Origin: CAWIUB01 sp963839175
GTDB taxonomy: Bacteria; Actinomycetota; Actinomycetes; Mycobacteriales; Jatrophihabitantaceae
Assembly (NCBI GenBank): GCA_963839175.1
Contig: CAWIUB010000046.1
Span: 36,930-100,929 of the forward strand
Reading direction: 5' to 3'
DNA length: 64,000 nt
Shown here one piece after another: positions 50,844 through 59,912 of the stretch. Made by a program: the position numbers and the translations under genes. How positions within the stretch are numbered: position 1 is the first letter of the stretch; each line of letters opens with the position of its first letter. Under the pieces are notes generated by a model, which did no database searches, had not been told where the DNA came from, and saw nothing but the letters and a program-made list of their open reading frames with translations.

Positions 50844-51401
50844 TCAGACCTCGAGGAGCTCGGCTTCCTTGTGCTTGACGAGCTCGTCGACCTGCGCGGT
50901 GTACTTGCCGGTGGTCTTGTCCAGTTCGCCCTCGGCCCGGTGGACGTCGTCCTCGCCCACCTCGCCGTCCTTGGCAAGCCGGTCCAGGGCGTCCTTCGCG
51001 TGCCGGCGGACGGAGCGGATCGAGACCTTGGCATCCTCCCCCTTGCTCTTGGCTACCTTGACCAGTTCGCGGCGGCGCTCTTCGGTGAGCTGCGGGAACA
51101 CGACGCGGATGAACGTGCCGTCGTTGGTGGGGTTGACGCCGAGGTCTGAGTTGCGGATCGCCTTTTCGATCGCGCCGAGCTGCGCGCCATCGTAGGGCTT
51201 GATGATCGCCATCCGGGCCTCGGGGATGTTCACCGACGCCATCTGCGGGATCGGCGTCGGCGCGCCGTAGTAGTCGACAACCAGCCGCGCGAAGCTGTTC
51301 GGCGTGGCCCGTCCGGTGCGCAGGCCGCCGAGCTCCTCACGCGCCACGTGCACCGCCTTCTCCATCTTCTCCTCGGCCTCGAACAGCGTTTCCTCGATCA
51401 C
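50844..51401 (-). CDS. frr: Ribosome recycling factor
   Basis: A 185-residue RRF, standard length. FEAEEKMEKAVHVAREELGGLRTGRATPN is represented by GLRTGRATP and MEKAVHVAREEL; NPTNDGTFIRVVFPQLTEERR follows and the three-helix bundle ends in EVGEDDVHRAEGELDKTT. It splits post-termination ribosomes with EF-G. 17 bases downstream of pyrH. Confidence 0.98.
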   Translation of the reverse strand: MIEETLFEAEEKMEKAVHVAREELGGLRTGRATPNSFARLVVDYYGAPTPIPQMASVNIPEARMAIIKPYDGAQLGAIEKAIRNSDLGVNPTNDGTFIRVVFPQLTEERRRELVKVAKSKGEDAKVSIRSVRRHAKDALDRLAKDGEVGEDDVHRAEGELDKTTGKYTAQVDELVKHKEAELLEV

Positions 51402-51418
51402 GCCAGCCTCTCTTCTGC

Positions 51419-52153
51419 TCAGCCCGCGTTGCTCACGAGCGTGCCGATCTTCTCACCACGCACCACCCGGGCAATGTTCCCGTCGGCCAGGTCGAAGACG
51501 ATGATCGGCATGGCGTTGTCGCGACACAGGCTGAACGCGGTCGCATCGGCGACGTTCAGGCCCCGTCGCAGCACCTCGTCGTAGCTGATGGTGTCGAACC
51601 TGACCGCGTCAGGATGCGTGTGCGGGTCGGCGTCGTAGACACCGTCGACACCGCTCTTGCCCATCAGCAGGACCTGGCAGCCGATCTCGAGTGCCCGCTG
51701 GGCGCCGGCCGTGTCGGTGGAGAAGTACGGCATCCCCACGCCCGCCGCGAAGATGACGACCCGGCCCTTCTCCAAGTGCCGCTCGGCCCGCCGCGGGATG
51801 TAGGGCTCGGCCACCTGTCCCATGGTGATGGCGCTCTGCACCCGGGTGGGAATGCCGGCCTTCTCCAAGTAGTCCTGCAACGCCAGGCAGTTCATGACAG
51901 TGCCGAGCATCGCCATGTAGTCGGCCCGGTCGCGCTCCATCCCCGCCTCGGACAGTTCCGAGCCGCGGAAGAAGTTTCCTCCGCCGATGACAACGGCCAC
52001 CTGGGTGCCGAGCCGGACCACGTCGGCGATCTGCCGGGCGATCGAGCGGACCACGATCGGATCGACCCCCACGGCTCCGCCGCCGAACACTTCGCCGGAG
52101 AGCTTGAGCATCACCCGCTTGTAGACCGGCGGCGCAGGCAGCTCGTCAGTCAT
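51419..52153 (-). CDS. pyrH: UMP kinase
   Basis: A 244-residue UMP kinase: MLKLSGEVFGGG is the phosphate loop, VVIGGGNFFRG the UMP site and DATAFSLCRDNAMPIIVFDL the nucleotide-binding end. It phosphorylates UMP to UDP. It lies between tsf and frr; the 111-base gap to tsf contains a dispersed 41-bp repeat. Confidence 0.98.
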   Translation of the reverse strand: MTDELPAPPVYKRVMLKLSGEVFGGGAVGVDPIVVRSIARQIADVVRLGTQVAVVIGGGNFFRGSELSEAGMERDRADYMAMLGTVMNCLALQDYLEKAGIPTRVQSAITMGQVAEPYIPRRAERHLEKGRVVIFAAGVGMPYFSTDTAGAQRALEIGCQVLLMGKSGVDGVYDADPHTHPDAVRFDTISYDEVLRRGLNVADATAFSLCRDNAMPIIVFDLADGNIARVVRGEKIGTLVSNAG

Positions 52154-52214
52154 CGGCGTCCCTTCTCGGTGTGCGGTCGCCTCGATCTTGCCCCACGGTG
52201 CGGACGCCGTGTTA

Positions 52215-52255
52215 GCCGAGGCGCCTGGACCTACGGTCGGCGCGCCGCCTACGGC
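52215..52255. repeat. Third copy of the 41-bp dispersed element (inverted)
   Basis: GCCGAGGCGCCTGGACC... at 52215-52255 is the reverse complement of the two TetR-gene copies with about two substitutions. It lies in the tsf-pyrH gap, downstream of the tsf stop. Confidence 0.8.
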
Positions 52256-52264
52256 GGCCGCCGC

Positions 52265-53086
52265 TCAGCCCGCGCCGACCTCGAAGTGCGCGAAGCCGGT
52301 GACCGTCACACCCGCCTCGTCGAGGAGGGTCTTGACGGTCTTCTTGCTGTCCTGGACCGCGGGCTGCTCGAGCAGCACGTTGTCCTTGAAGAACCCGTTG
52401 AGCATGCCTTCGACGATCTTGGGGAGGGCCACCACGGGCTTGCCCTCTTCGCGGGCCTTGGCCTCGAGCACGCGGCGCTCGTTGTCGACAGACTCGGCCG
52501 GTACGTCGTGTCGGCTGACGTACTTCGGGCGCATGGCGGCGATCTGCATGGCGGCGCCCCGGGCGGCCTGCAGATCGTCCCCGGAGAACTGCACGAGCAC
52601 GCCCACTTGCGGCGGCAGGTCGGACGCCTTCTTGTGCAGATAGGTGGCGACCTGCCCATCGAGCTTCACCGCGCGGCGCAGCTCGAGCTTTTCGCCGATG
52701 ATCGCCGCCAGCGCGTCGATGTTCTCGGCCACCGTGCGCCCGTCTTTGAGCGTCTCGGCCAGCAAGGACGGCACGTCCGTGGCCGGCGACCCGGCGAAAT
52801 GCGCGACGATATCGTTCGCCAAGGTCTGGAACTGTTCGTTCTTGGCGACGAAGTCCGTCTCGGAGGCGAGCTCGATCATCGCTCCCTCGGCCGCGGCCAC
52901 CAGCCCGTTGGTGGCGCTGCGCTCGGCGCCGCGCTTCTGCACCTTGGCGCCGGCCTTGACCCGGAGGATCTCGACGGCCTTGTCGAGGTCGCCGCCGGCC
53001 TCGTCCAGGGCCTTCTTGCTGTCCATCATCCCGGCGCCGGTGGCGTCGCGGAGCCGCTTCACGTCAGCGGCGGTGACTGTTGGCAT
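52265..53086 (-). CDS. tsf: Elongation factor Ts
   Basis: A 273-residue EF-Ts, the nucleotide exchange factor of EF-Tu. VKRLRDATGAGMMDSKKALDEAGGD is represented by LRDATGAGMMDSKKAL; AAEGAMIELASETDFVAKNEQF follows, with C-terminal VLLEQPAVQDSKKTV. Standard length. 41 bases downstream of rpsB. Confidence 0.98.
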   Translation of the reverse strand: MPTVTAADVKRLRDATGAGMMDSKKALDEAGGDLDKAVEILRVKAGAKVQKRGAERSATNGLVAAAEGAMIELASETDFVAKNEQFQTLANDIVAHFAGSPATDVPSLLAETLKDGRTVAENIDALAAIIGEKLELRRAVKLDGQVATYLHKKASDLPPQVGVLVQFSGDDLQAARGAAMQIAAMRPKYVSRHDVPAESVDNERRVLEAKAREEGKPVVALPKIVEGMLNGFFKDNVLLEQPAVQDSKKTVKTLLDEAGVTVTGFAHFEVGAG

Positions 53087-53127
53087 GGTGAGTCCCAGCT
53101 CTCTCGTGTTGCTTCGTCAGGACGTCG

Positions 53128-54042
53128 TCAGGACGTCGTCGGGGCGTCGGCGGCCTCGGCGACCGCGGCCACCTCGGCGGCGTCAGCGCCCGCGGTGTCA
53201 CCGAGCGGTACCTCGGTAGCGCTCTGTTCGGAGGAGTCGGACTGCTGCGTGCCGGCTGGCTGGAGCAGGTCGCGCTCCCACTCCGGCAGCGGCTCGTCGG
53301 CGGCTACCCGACCAAGTTCGGGCTTCTCGTCCCGTCCTGCATTGGCGGCCGCGGCGGCACGGGCGATCAGCCCTTCGGCGACCGCGTCGGCGATCACCCG
53401 GGTGAGCAGCGCGGCGCTACGGATGGCATCGTCGTTACCCGGAATCTTGTAGTCGACCTCGTCGGGATCGCAGTTAGTGTCCAGGATGGCGATGACCGGG
53501 ATACCGAGCTTGCGGGCCTCGCCGACGGCGATGTGCTCTTTCTTCGTGTCGACGATCCAGACCGTGCTGGGCACCCGGCTCATCTCGCGGATGCCGCCGA
53601 GAGTGCGCTCGAGCTTGTCCTTCTCCCGCGTCAGGATGAGCTGTTCCTTCTTGGTGGCCGTACCCTCCCAGGCGGCCTGCTCCATCGCCTCGAGCTCCTT
53701 GAGCCTCTGCAGCCGCTTGTAGACCGTGGCGAAGTTGGTGAGCATGCCGCCGAGCCAGCGCTGGTTGACGTAGGGCATACCGACGCGAGTCGCCTGCTCG
53801 GCGATGGCTTCCTGCGCCTGCTTCTTGGTGCCGACGAACAGCACGCTGCCCCCGTGGGCCACGGTCTCCTTGACGAACTCGTACGCGGTGTCTATGTAGG
53901 TCAGCGTCTGCTGCAGGTCGATGATGTAGATCCCGTTGCGCTCGGTGAGGATGAAGCGCTTCATCTTCGGGTTCCAGCGCCGGGTCTGATGCCCGAAGTG
54001 GACGCCCGAGTCGAGCATGTCTTTCATGGTGACGACGGCCAT
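53128..54042 (-). CDS. rpsB: 30S ribosomal protein S2
   Basis: A 304-residue S2. DSGVHFGHQTRRWNPKMKRF and RWLGGMLTNFATV are diagnostic, with AIRSAALLTRVIADAV near the end. A 55-residue Ala/Glu-rich C-terminal extension, common in actinobacteria, follows. ATG 54042 is used. It heads rpsB-tsf-pyrH-frr-cdsA. In mycobacteria the M23 peptidase gene is the divergent neighbour; here a LuxR gene, a tiny gene and an IS region intervene. Confidence 0.98.
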   Translation of the reverse strand: MAVVTMKDMLDSGVHFGHQTRRWNPKMKRFILTERNGIYIIDLQQTLTYIDTAYEFVKETVAHGGSVLFVGTKKQAQEAIAEQATRVGMPYVNQRWLGGMLTNFATVYKRLQRLKELEAMEQAAWEGTATKKEQLILTREKDKLERTLGGIREMSRVPSTVWIVDTKKEHIAVGEARKLGIPVIAILDTNCDPDEVDYKIPGNDDAIRSAALLTRVIADAVAEGLIARAAAAANAGRDEKPELGRVAADEPLPEWERDLLQPAGTQQSDSSEQSATEVPLGDTAGADAAEVAAVAEAADAPTTS

Positions 54043-54230
54043 GCCGGTCGTCCTCCCGTCGTTCTCGTGCACATCGCGCGCCCGGCGCGGCTGTGCGGTC
54101 CTCGGTTGTCGCGGCGGCCCGGGTGGACTGCCGCCCTGGTGCCCGGTGTCGCGGCCAGCCGCCAGTTCCTGCGAACGGACCGAGATTGGCCGCCTACCCG
54201 ACGCGGATCGTCGAGCGGACACGCGAAGTC

Positions 54231-54249
54231 ACCCCGCGCACGACGGGGT
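54231..54249 (-). terminator. Hairpin downstream of the LAL regulator gene
   Basis: ACCCCG (54231-54236) and CGGGGT (54244-54249) are exact inverted repeats with a 7-base loop, about 60 bases after the LAL gene stop. No T-tract. It may end LAL transcripts before the rpsB promoter. Confidence 0.4.
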
Positions 54250-54310
54250 GCGAAGGTCAGTCTACGCGAGCGACGCCCGCCGGACGAACCAGGGGGGCGC
54301 CGCCGGTTGC

Positions 54311-57247
54311 TCAGGAAGGTCGGTTCGTCTGGCGGGCAAGAGCGGCCGCCTCGGCGCGGCTGCTCACACCGAGCTTGGCCAGGATGTTGGAGACGTGGAC
54401 GCTTACAGTCTTGGCGCTGATGTACAGCTGCTGGGAGATCTGCCGATTGGTTCGCCCGGCGACCAGCAGCGCGAGCACGTCTCGTTCGCGGCTGGTGAGC
54501 GACCCGGTGCCGGTCGCGGCAGCCTCTCGACTCGGGTTGCGGGACGTCCCGAGTACCCGCAGCTCGGCCAGCAGTGGTTCGGCGCCGAGCCGGCGCGCGA
54601 CGTCCCGTGCCAACGTCGCCTGCTCGGCTGCTTCCGCGCCGCGTCCGGCCGCGCGCAGAACGGCGGCCAGCCGGGTGCGCGAACGGGCCTGCTCGTACAC
54701 GTCGCCAAAGCCGAACGCCTCGACGGCGCGCCGCCAGAGCTCGACGTGGGTATCGACATCGGGGGGGTCGCTCCCCGCCAGCCAGCGCAGGCGGGACCAC
54801 TCCGCTTCAAGCCGGGCCAGCCAGGCCACCGCCTCGATGCCTAGATGGCGCCCCGCAGGCTTGCCCCGCTCGGCGCTCGCCCGGCCGTCGTCAACGAGCA
54901 CAGCGGCCCGGTCGACCCACTGCGCCCGACGCGAGGTCGGCAGCGCTGTGACGGCGGCGCCGGATGCAGCGACGGCCAGCGTGCCGAGCCGAATGCGCCC
55001 GAGATACCAGGGTTCCTGCCAGATCTCGGTGATCACGCCGTTGACCTCGTCGAGCAGCGCGAGGGCGCGCTCGGGTTGGTCGGCCTGGGAGTAGAGGTCG
55101 ATGGCCGGGCCCGCGGTCAGGATGGCGATCATGCCGTCGCGCCGCCACCACGGGCGCAGCACAGGAAGCAGCTGCAACGCGCTGCGATCGCCGCGACCGG
55201 CTCGCACGGCCATCGCCGCCGCGGCAAGCGATGCCTCCGACAGCGGCGGCGGCGGACGGCCGCTGACTTCGGAGGTGCGCAGGCTCGCGTCCCAATCACC
55301 GTGGACGTATTGCACCAGCGAGAGCAAAATCGAGCAGCCCAGGCCGTACGCGGCCCATTGCCGGCCGGTCTCGACCGCGCGGTCCACGCCGGCTCGGAAG
55401 GCGTCTGAAGCGGCGTCCAGCTCGCCCATCTCGTAATGCAGACTGCCCAGGCTGTAGCGGCTGCGCAGCTCTGCGGTGATCTCGCCCGATCGTCGGGCGT
55501 CGTCGATAACCGCGTGCAAATCGCGCGCCGCAGCGCCCGGATCGCCAGCCTTGCGCTGCAGGACCGCCAGCGTCGTTCGTGCGTCAGCGGCAGCTTCCGG
55601 CTGGCCCAGCTCGTCAGCCATGTCGAGCGCGTCCTGGGCCCATCGCGCCGCTTCCACGTCGCGTCCCATGGCCGAATTGGTGCGGGCGTGCAGCGCGGCG
55701 ACACGGGCCCGGAAGGTGCTCACCGGCTGCGCCGACATCAGCCCGACAGCTTCGGTCGTCCACTCGAGCGGATCGTCCGACTCGATGGTGAAGGTGTAGG
55801 TGGCGAGGTCGTACAGCAGCTTCGCCCGGTGCAATGCAGGCGTGTCCGGGGGGAGCTGGGCCAGCGCGTCACGGATCAGCTCCACCGCCCGTAACTGGTG
55901 CCCGGCCGCCGCTGCGGCCTCGGCCGCAGCCCGCACCAGCCAGCCGGGCTCGATGTCGTCGTCGACCGGGGCGTGCGCGCCCAGTTGCAGCGCCGCCTCG
56001 TAGTGCTGCATGGCCTCCTGGGGTGCCGCGACCCGCATGGCTTCGTCGCCAGCCCGCACGCTCGCGCGGTAGGCAGTAGGCAAATCGTGCGACTCGCGCG
56101 CGTGCCGGGCGAGCTCCGCCGCGGTGCCGTCGACGCCGCCCTTTGTCAGCGCGCTCGCGTAAGCGGCATGCAGCCTGGTCCGCTCGCCGGGCAGGAGGTC
56201 GTCGTACACCGCTTCGGCCAACAGCGCGTGCCGGAAGCCGTATCCGTCCTCCCCGCGCGGCTCGACGACGTGGGCGTCGATCGCATCACGCAGGGCGGCG
56301 TCCAGCTCACCGTCCGGCAGGTCGGCGACCGCGGAGAGCAGGCCATGGGTGACCCGGCGACCGGCCACTGCGGCGACCCGCACCACTTGGCGGGCGGCGG
56401 GCGAGAGCCGGTCGAGGCGGACCAGGAGCAGCTCGGCGAGCTCGGCCGGGACGGAGTCACTGGACTGCTCGGTGGCGGCGATCAGCTCCTCGGCGAAGAA
56501 CGCATTGCCCTCGGCGCGATTGATGATCTGCGCGACACGCAGTTCCGGCATCGGTCCGGGATGCAGGCTGCCGATGAGGGCGCGCACGTCACCGGCGCCG
56601 AGCGGGGCCAGCTGCAGGCGCTCGACCTTCGACAGCCGGTTCCACTCCGCGACGGCTGGGCGTAGCGGATGCCGTCGGTGCAGGTCGTCACTGCGATACG
56701 ACACGACCAGCGAGACCCGCTCGTCGCGCAGCCGGGTAAGCAAGAAGCCGAGCAGGTCGCGAGTCGATTGGTCGGCCCAGTGCGCGTCTTCCACCACCAA
56801 CAGGACGGGCCCCTCGGCGGCTAACGACACCAGAGCTGCAAGCACGGCGTCGAATAGGTCGCGGCGCTCGATGCGGTTGTCCTCGGGGAGGTCTCCAGGC
56901 GCGCCCATGATGCGGCGCGTGGGCAGCAGCCGGCCGATGGCCGGGATCTCGGCCAGCAATGACTCCACCCGCTCCGGTTGTTCCCGAGCGAGCGTGCCGA
57001 ACGCCTCGCTGAACGGAAGGTACGGTAGGCCCGGCTCGCCGAAGTCCAGGCAATGACCGACGAGGGTCTGTACGCCGCGCTCGGCGGCACGTTCGATCAG
57101 CTCCGCGAGCAGGCGGGTCTTGCCCACCCCGGCGTCGCCCGAGAGCACCAGTGAGTCGATCTGGCGGGACACGTCGTCGTCGAGCAGCTGCACCAGCCGG
57201 TCGAGTTCGGCACTTCGTCCGACCAGCGGAGTGCGGGGACGCGCCAT
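54311..57247 (-). CDS. LAL-family (large ATP-binding) LuxR transcriptional regulator
   Basis: A 978-residue regulator. The AAA-type ATPase has Walker A SGDAGVGKT (37-44) and Walker B VLLVVEDAHWAD; a long TPR-like helical middle region follows; the C-terminus is a LuxR HTH (SLTSRERDVLALLVAGRTNR, LYISAKTVSVHVSNILAKLGV). ATG 57247 is preferred over upstream in-frame codons, none of which has a clear Shine-Dalgarno. Such proteins respond to nucleotides or sugars and often control secondary metabolism; the targets here are unknown. Confidence 0.93.
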   Translation of the reverse strand: MARPRTPLVGRSAELDRLVQLLDDDVSRQIDSLVLSGDAGVGKTRLLAELIERAAERGVQTLVGHCLDFGEPGLPYLPFSEAFGTLAREQPERVESLLAEIPAIGRLLPTRRIMGAPGDLPEDNRIERRDLFDAVLAALVSLAAEGPVLLVVEDAHWADQSTRDLLGFLLTRLRDERVSLVVSYRSDDLHRRHPLRPAVAEWNRLSKVERLQLAPLGAGDVRALIGSLHPGPMPELRVAQIINRAEGNAFFAEELIAATEQSSDSVPAELAELLLVRLDRLSPAARQVVRVAAVAGRRVTHGLLSAVADLPDGELDAALRDAIDAHVVEPRGEDGYGFRHALLAEAVYDDLLPGERTRLHAAYASALTKGGVDGTAAELARHARESHDLPTAYRASVRAGDEAMRVAAPQEAMQHYEAALQLGAHAPVDDDIEPGWLVRAAAEAAAAAGHQLRAVELIRDALAQLPPDTPALHRAKLLYDLATYTFTIESDDPLEWTTEAVGLMSAQPVSTFRARVAALHARTNSAMGRDVEAARWAQDALDMADELGQPEAAADARTTLAVLQRKAGDPGAAARDLHAVIDDARRSGEITAELRSRYSLGSLHYEMGELDAASDAFRAGVDRAVETGRQWAAYGLGCSILLSLVQYVHGDWDASLRTSEVSGRPPPPLSEASLAAAAMAVRAGRGDRSALQLLPVLRPWWRRDGMIAILTAGPAIDLYSQADQPERALALLDEVNGVITEIWQEPWYLGRIRLGTLAVAASGAAVTALPTSRRAQWVDRAAVLVDDGRASAERGKPAGRHLGIEAVAWLARLEAEWSRLRWLAGSDPPDVDTHVELWRRAVEAFGFGDVYEQARSRTRLAAVLRAAGRGAEAAEQATLARDVARRLGAEPLLAELRVLGTSRNPSREAAATGTGSLTSRERDVLALLVAGRTNRQISQQLYISAKTVSVHVSNILAKLGVSSRAEAAALARQTNRPS

Positions 57248-57282
57248 ACAGGTCATCTTGGCCGGACCCACTGACGTAGGTC

Positions 57283-57314
57283 GACCCGCCCCGGCTTTGC
57301 AGCTGGGGCGGGTC
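57283..57314. terminator. Strong 14-bp-stem hairpin
   Basis: GACCCGCCCCGGCT (57283-57296) pairs with AGCTGGGGCGGGTC (57301-57314) around a TTGC loop, with one G-T wobble. It lies 33 bases after the stop of the small minus-strand gene and before the LAL start, so it probably separates the two transcripts. No T-tract. Confidence 0.7.
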
Positions 57315-57346
57315 TTCGGTGCCTCTTACCGGATGCGCAAACGGCG

Positions 57347-57487
57347 TCACTCGCCGTCGTGCCGGAGGCGCCAGCGCCGCTCCTCGTGGGTGCGGACTGG
57401 GCGTCCGTGCCGCCCGGAGTTGCGAAACTGCTCGGCGATCCGATTGCGGCGATAGTCGGCCTCGATTTCGCTCAAATGCGAGTACAC
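57347..57487 (-). CDS. Small basic protein of 46 residues, unknown function
   Basis: GTG 57487 follows a perfect AAGGAGG 5 bases upstream. The frame encodes 46 residues starting MYSHLSEIEADYRRNRIAEQ (GTG read as Met) and ending in a very Arg-rich tail (EERRWRLRHDGE). It has 11 Arg. A strong hairpin terminator follows. The pattern (short helical N-terminus, basic tail) is like small cytosolic proteins often encoded in actinobacteria. No assigned function. Confidence 0.65.
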   Translation of the reverse strand: MYSHLSEIEADYRRNRIAEQFRNSGRHGRPVRTHEERRWRLRHDGE

Positions 57488-57575
57488 GGTGTCCTCCTTG
57501 ATGGACCTTGCTGTGGTAGCTACGACATTGCTCGGCTAAGGACGGCCCCTGCATCGGAACAAGTCCCTAATTCGC

Positions 57576-57600
57576 GGGTCCGTGGGTTCCCCCACGACCC
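57576..57600. other. Hairpin upstream of the IS region
   Basis: CGTGGG and CCCACG are inverted around TTCC, and GGGT/ACCC extends the stem past one bulged C (57576-57600). It may be a leftover terminator of a gene removed or displaced by the insertions. No gene nearby clearly uses it. Confidence 0.35.
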
Positions 57601-57643
57601 TTAGTGATCAAGCCAGTGATCTTGAGGCCGACCTTGACCTATA

Positions 57644-57804
57644 GAGCCTGTTGCATAATCGACGCGCGGCCGGGCCGTCTGCTGAGCGTGAAGCTCCCAA
57701 GTCGTCGCAGCCGACCGAATGCGATACGACCGACCAAATCTGCCTCGCCCCGACGGCGAACTCTCGGTCCCGCAGTCGGCGTTCGGCCATTTTGCAACAG
57801 GCTC
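57644..57804. mobile_element. MITE-L, 161 bp
   Basis: Bounded by GAGCCTGTTGCA and its inverse TGCAACAGGCTC, flanked by TATA on both sides (57640-57643 and 57805-57808) as a target duplication. It has no transposase. It is the reverse complement of MITE-R with only two differences in 161 bases. Confidence 0.85.
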
Positions 57805-57891
57805 TATAGGTCAATCTGCGCATCAAGATCGCTCAGGTCGCGGCGCGCGTCTTGAGGAAGCCAGTGATCTTGAGGCCGACCTTGACCTATG

Positions 57892-59748
57892 GAGCCTGTT
57901 GCAAGTTCGGCGTGGCATCCTGACGTTGTCTGTCGGGAATGTCATAATTGGTCTGGCTCGGGATTATCGACCGGTGGATCGTGATCAGCCGTTCCTGCTG
58001 CCGCCGGATATGCGGGATTGGCTGCCTGCCGATCATCTGGTGTGGTTCGTGATCGACGTGCTGCGGCTGCTGGACACGCGGCGTTTCCAGCAGCGGCGTG
58101 CGACTCGGTCGTGGACGGGACCGCGCCCGTATCACCCGGACATGCCGCTGGCGCTGCTGGTCTACGGCTACGCGCGGGGGCAGCGGTCCTCGCGGCGGGT
58201 CGAGGCGCTGTGCGAGGTGGACGTGGCGTTCCGGGTGGTCTGCGGCGGCGACCCGCCGGATCACAGCACGCTGGCCCGGTTCCGCCGCGCGAACCTGGCC
58301 GCGTTCACCGAGTTCTTCGGGCAGGTGCTGGGGTTGTGCGCGAAGGCCGGCATGGTCAAGCTGGGCACGGTCGCGATCGACGGCACGAAGATCGCCGCGA
58401 ACGCCTCGCTGGGCGCGAACCGGTCCGAGGACTGGCTGCGCGAGCAAGTGGACCGGATCGTGGCCGAGGCCGAGGCCGCCGACGCCGCCGAGGACGACCT
58501 GTTCGGCCCGGACCGTCGCGGCGACGAACTGCCCGAAGACCTGCGCGACCCGGTGACCCGCGACCAGCGGATCCGCGCCGCCGCCGCCCGCGCCGCGGCC
58601 GACCGGGCCGAACGGCAAGCCCGCGCCGCCGCCGAGGACGCGTCCCGGGCCGACTACCTGGACCGGGTCCGCGCCGGCGACCCAACCGCCCCGTCTCAGC
58701 CTCCGGCCGGCCTCGACCCGGTCGAGCTGGCCGAGGCCCGGGTGCAGGGCCAGCGGCGCCGTGCCGAAGCCCGCCGCCGCGCCTGGCAGGCCAAAGCCGA
58801 CCAGGCCGCCGCGCGAGGCCGCCGCCTGCCCGGCACCCCGCCCGACCCGCCAGAGCAGGCCCTGCCGGTCCTGCGCGCCGAACACGCCCTCGACACCGCC
58901 CGCGAGAACGCCGCGCTCGGGAACGCCGCACGCCAGAACCCGCCGACCGGGCCGCCGGGCAAGGCGGCAACACCGGGCAAGGCGAACCGGCACAACATCA
59001 CCGACCCCGACAGCCGGATCATGCCCACCCGCAACGGCTGGGTCCAGGGCTACAACGCCCAGCTCGCAGTCACCGCCGACTGGCTCGTCCTCGGCGTCAC
59101 CCTGACCCAGAACCCAGCCGACACCGAGCAGTTCACCCCGATGATGCACGCCGCCGTCGCCGCCGCCGAACGCCTCGCCCCGCACCGGCCGCCCAGCAAC
59201 CAGCCCAGCAGCCCCGCCCAGCCCGCGGCGATCGGGCTCCTGCTCGCCGACGCCGGCTACCTGTCCACCGACAACCTCACCGCCCCCGGCCCGGACCGGC
59301 TCATCGCCGCCGGCAAACACCGCGACCTCGACCGCGCCGCCCGCGACAACCCCACCCACGGACCCCCACCCGACACCGCCGGGCCGATCGAACGAATGCG
59401 GCACCGGCTGCGAACCCCCGACGGCGCCACCGCCTACAAACAACGCGGCGCCACCGTCGAAACCGTCAACGCCCACATCAAAGACACCATCGGACTGCAC
59501 CGCTTCAGCATGCGCGGCCTCACCGCCTGCACCGCCGAACTCAACCTCACCGCCGCCACAGCCAACCTGCTCAAACTCCACGGCAAACTGGCCACCACCG
59601 GATAACCAAGCGCCGGCCAGCCGCCACCCGGCTGCACCACCAGCACCAATCCCGAACCGACCCGCGATCGCACAAGCGCGCAGACACCAAGCCCGCACCC
59701 TTTCGCCGCGCTCATCACGAAGACCGATACCGAACCTGCAACAGGCTC
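57892..59748 (+). mobile_element. IS1182-like insertion sequence, 1857 bp
   Basis: Terminal inverted repeats GAGCCTGTTGCAAGTTCGG (57892-57910) and, at the right end, its complement with one mismatch (59730-59748). The 4-bp duplication TATG flanks it (57888-57891 and 59749-59752), the last base being the first G of MITE-R. It carries one transposase gene. Confidence 0.9.
57926..59605 (+). CDS. IS1182-family DDE transposase
   Basis: About 559 residues if TTG 57926 is used; GTG 57974 is also possible. RPVDRDQPFLLPPDMRDWLP opens the conserved part. The DUF772-like N-terminal domain (SRRVEALCEVDVAFRVVCGG, HSTLARFRRANL) precedes the DDE catalytic domain: D in TVAIDGTKIAANAS, D in LLADAGYLSTDNL and E in RGATVETVNAHIKDTIGLHRF. 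The Ala/Arg-rich middle segment is normal for the family. It seems intact, so the element may be active and may also act on the MITEs. Confidence 0.92.
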   Translation: MSVGNVIIGLARDYRPVDRDQPFLLPPDMRDWLPADHLVWFVIDVLRLLDTRRFQQRRATRSWTGPRPYHPDMPLALLVYGYARGQRSSRRVEALCEVDVAFRVVCGGDPPDHSTLARFRRANLAAFTEFFGQVLGLCAKAGMVKLGTVAIDGTKIAANASLGANRSEDWLREQVDRIVAEAEAADAAEDDLFGPDRRGDELPEDLRDPVTRDQRIRAAAARAAADRAERQARAAAEDASRADYLDRVRAGDPTAPSQPPAGLDPVELAEARVQGQRRRAEARRRAWQAKADQAAARGRRLPGTPPDPPEQALPVLRAEHALDTARENAALGNAARQNPPTGPPGKAATPGKANRHNITDPDSRIMPTRNGWVQGYNAQLAVTADWLVLGVTLTQNPADTEQFTPMMHAAVAAAERLAPHRPPSNQPSSPAQPAAIGLLLADAGYLSTDNLTAPGPDRLIAAGKHRDLDRAARDNPTHGPPPDTAGPIERMRHRLRTPDGATAYKQRGATVETVNAHIKDTIGLHRFSMRGLTACTAELNLTAATANLLKLHGKLATTG

Positions 59749-59751
59749 TAT

Positions 59752-59912
59752 GAGCCTGTTGCAAAATGGCCGAACGCCGACTGCGGGACCGAGAGTTCGC
59801 CGTTGGGGCGAGGCAGATTTGGTCGGTCGTATCGCATTCGGTCGGCTGCGACGACTTGGGAGCTTCACGCTCAGCAGACGGCCCGGCCGCGCGTCGATTA
59901 CGCAACAGGCTC
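59752..59912. mobile_element. MITE-R, 161 bp
   Basis: Inverse copy of MITE-L, starting GAGCCTGTTGCAAAATGG and ending CGCAACAGGCTC. Flanked by CTAT (the left copy is split by the IS insertion; right copy 59913-59916). No coding capacity recognised. Confidence 0.85.

Noticed and set aside
57644..59912. Composite transposon bounded by the two inverted MITEs
   Set aside because: The outer flanks do not form one duplication (TATA on the left, CTAT on the right), and each insertion has its own 4-bp duplication, so independent insertions fit better.
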